Positions 6,417 through 6,434 of a DNA stretch of 6,434 nucleotides are shown one piece after another. Position 1 is the stretch's first letter; each line of letters starts with the position of its first letter. Origin of the DNA: CAZOAR01 sp964577985 (GTDB taxonomy: Bacteria > Gemmatimonadota > CAZMKB01 > CAZNLH01); contig CAZOAR010000080.1 in NCBI GenBank assembly GCA_964577985.1, forward strand, positions 1 to 6,434, read 5' to 3'. Below the pieces are notes generated by a model. That model was not told the origin of the DNA and did not search any database. It saw only the letters and a list, made by a program, of their open reading frames with translations. The translations under genes and the position numbers were made by a program.

Positions 6417-6434
6417 CAGGAAACCTGGCCTTAT

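Noticed and set aside
1..6434. Mobile element, CRISPR, tRNA/rRNA or defence system
   Set aside because: No transposase, terminal inverted repeat, regular direct repeat array, cloverleaf or nuclease/toxin motif was seen on either strand. The phage-like module is an internal domain, not evidence of a prophage.

Overview
The window is a stretch of minus-strand genes for making and modifying an extracellular or cell-surface polysaccharide. It reads right to left as four complete GT-B (GT4-like) glycosyltransferase genes in a row, then a secreted glycoside-hydrolase-like gene that runs off the left edge. No RNA gene, insertion sequence, CRISPR array or attachment site was seen, and no believable gene lies on the plus strand.

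The source looks like an uncultured or poorly characterised bacterium, but no phylum can be assigned from sequence alone. Supporting signs are a clear GGAGG ribosome binding site, GTG starts at two genes, a classical Sec signal peptide, near-balanced base composition by eye, and frequent AGA/AGG and ATA codons.

Layout in transcription order: a GT4 enzyme of the PN-type Glyco_trans_1_4 group (5184-6416); a 97-base gap with a strong hairpin; a canonical GT4 enzyme (3953-5086); a short gap; a GT4 enzyme with a four-cysteine insert (2696-3925); a translationally coupled GT4 enzyme with a DUF1972-like N-terminus (1575-2687). After a 154-base AT-rich gap comes a signal-peptide-bearing GHL15-like protein (1-1420, C-terminus missing). 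The four transferases probably add successive sugars to a lipid-linked or surface glycan on the cytoplasmic side. The exported hydrolase-like protein may trim, release or bind that polymer outside. Flippase, polymerase, chain-length and initiating-transferase genes are not in the window.

The most unusual feature is in the hydrolase-like protein. Its conserved C-terminal barrel signature appears split by about 90 residues that resemble a beta-rich module common in phage tail and virion proteins.
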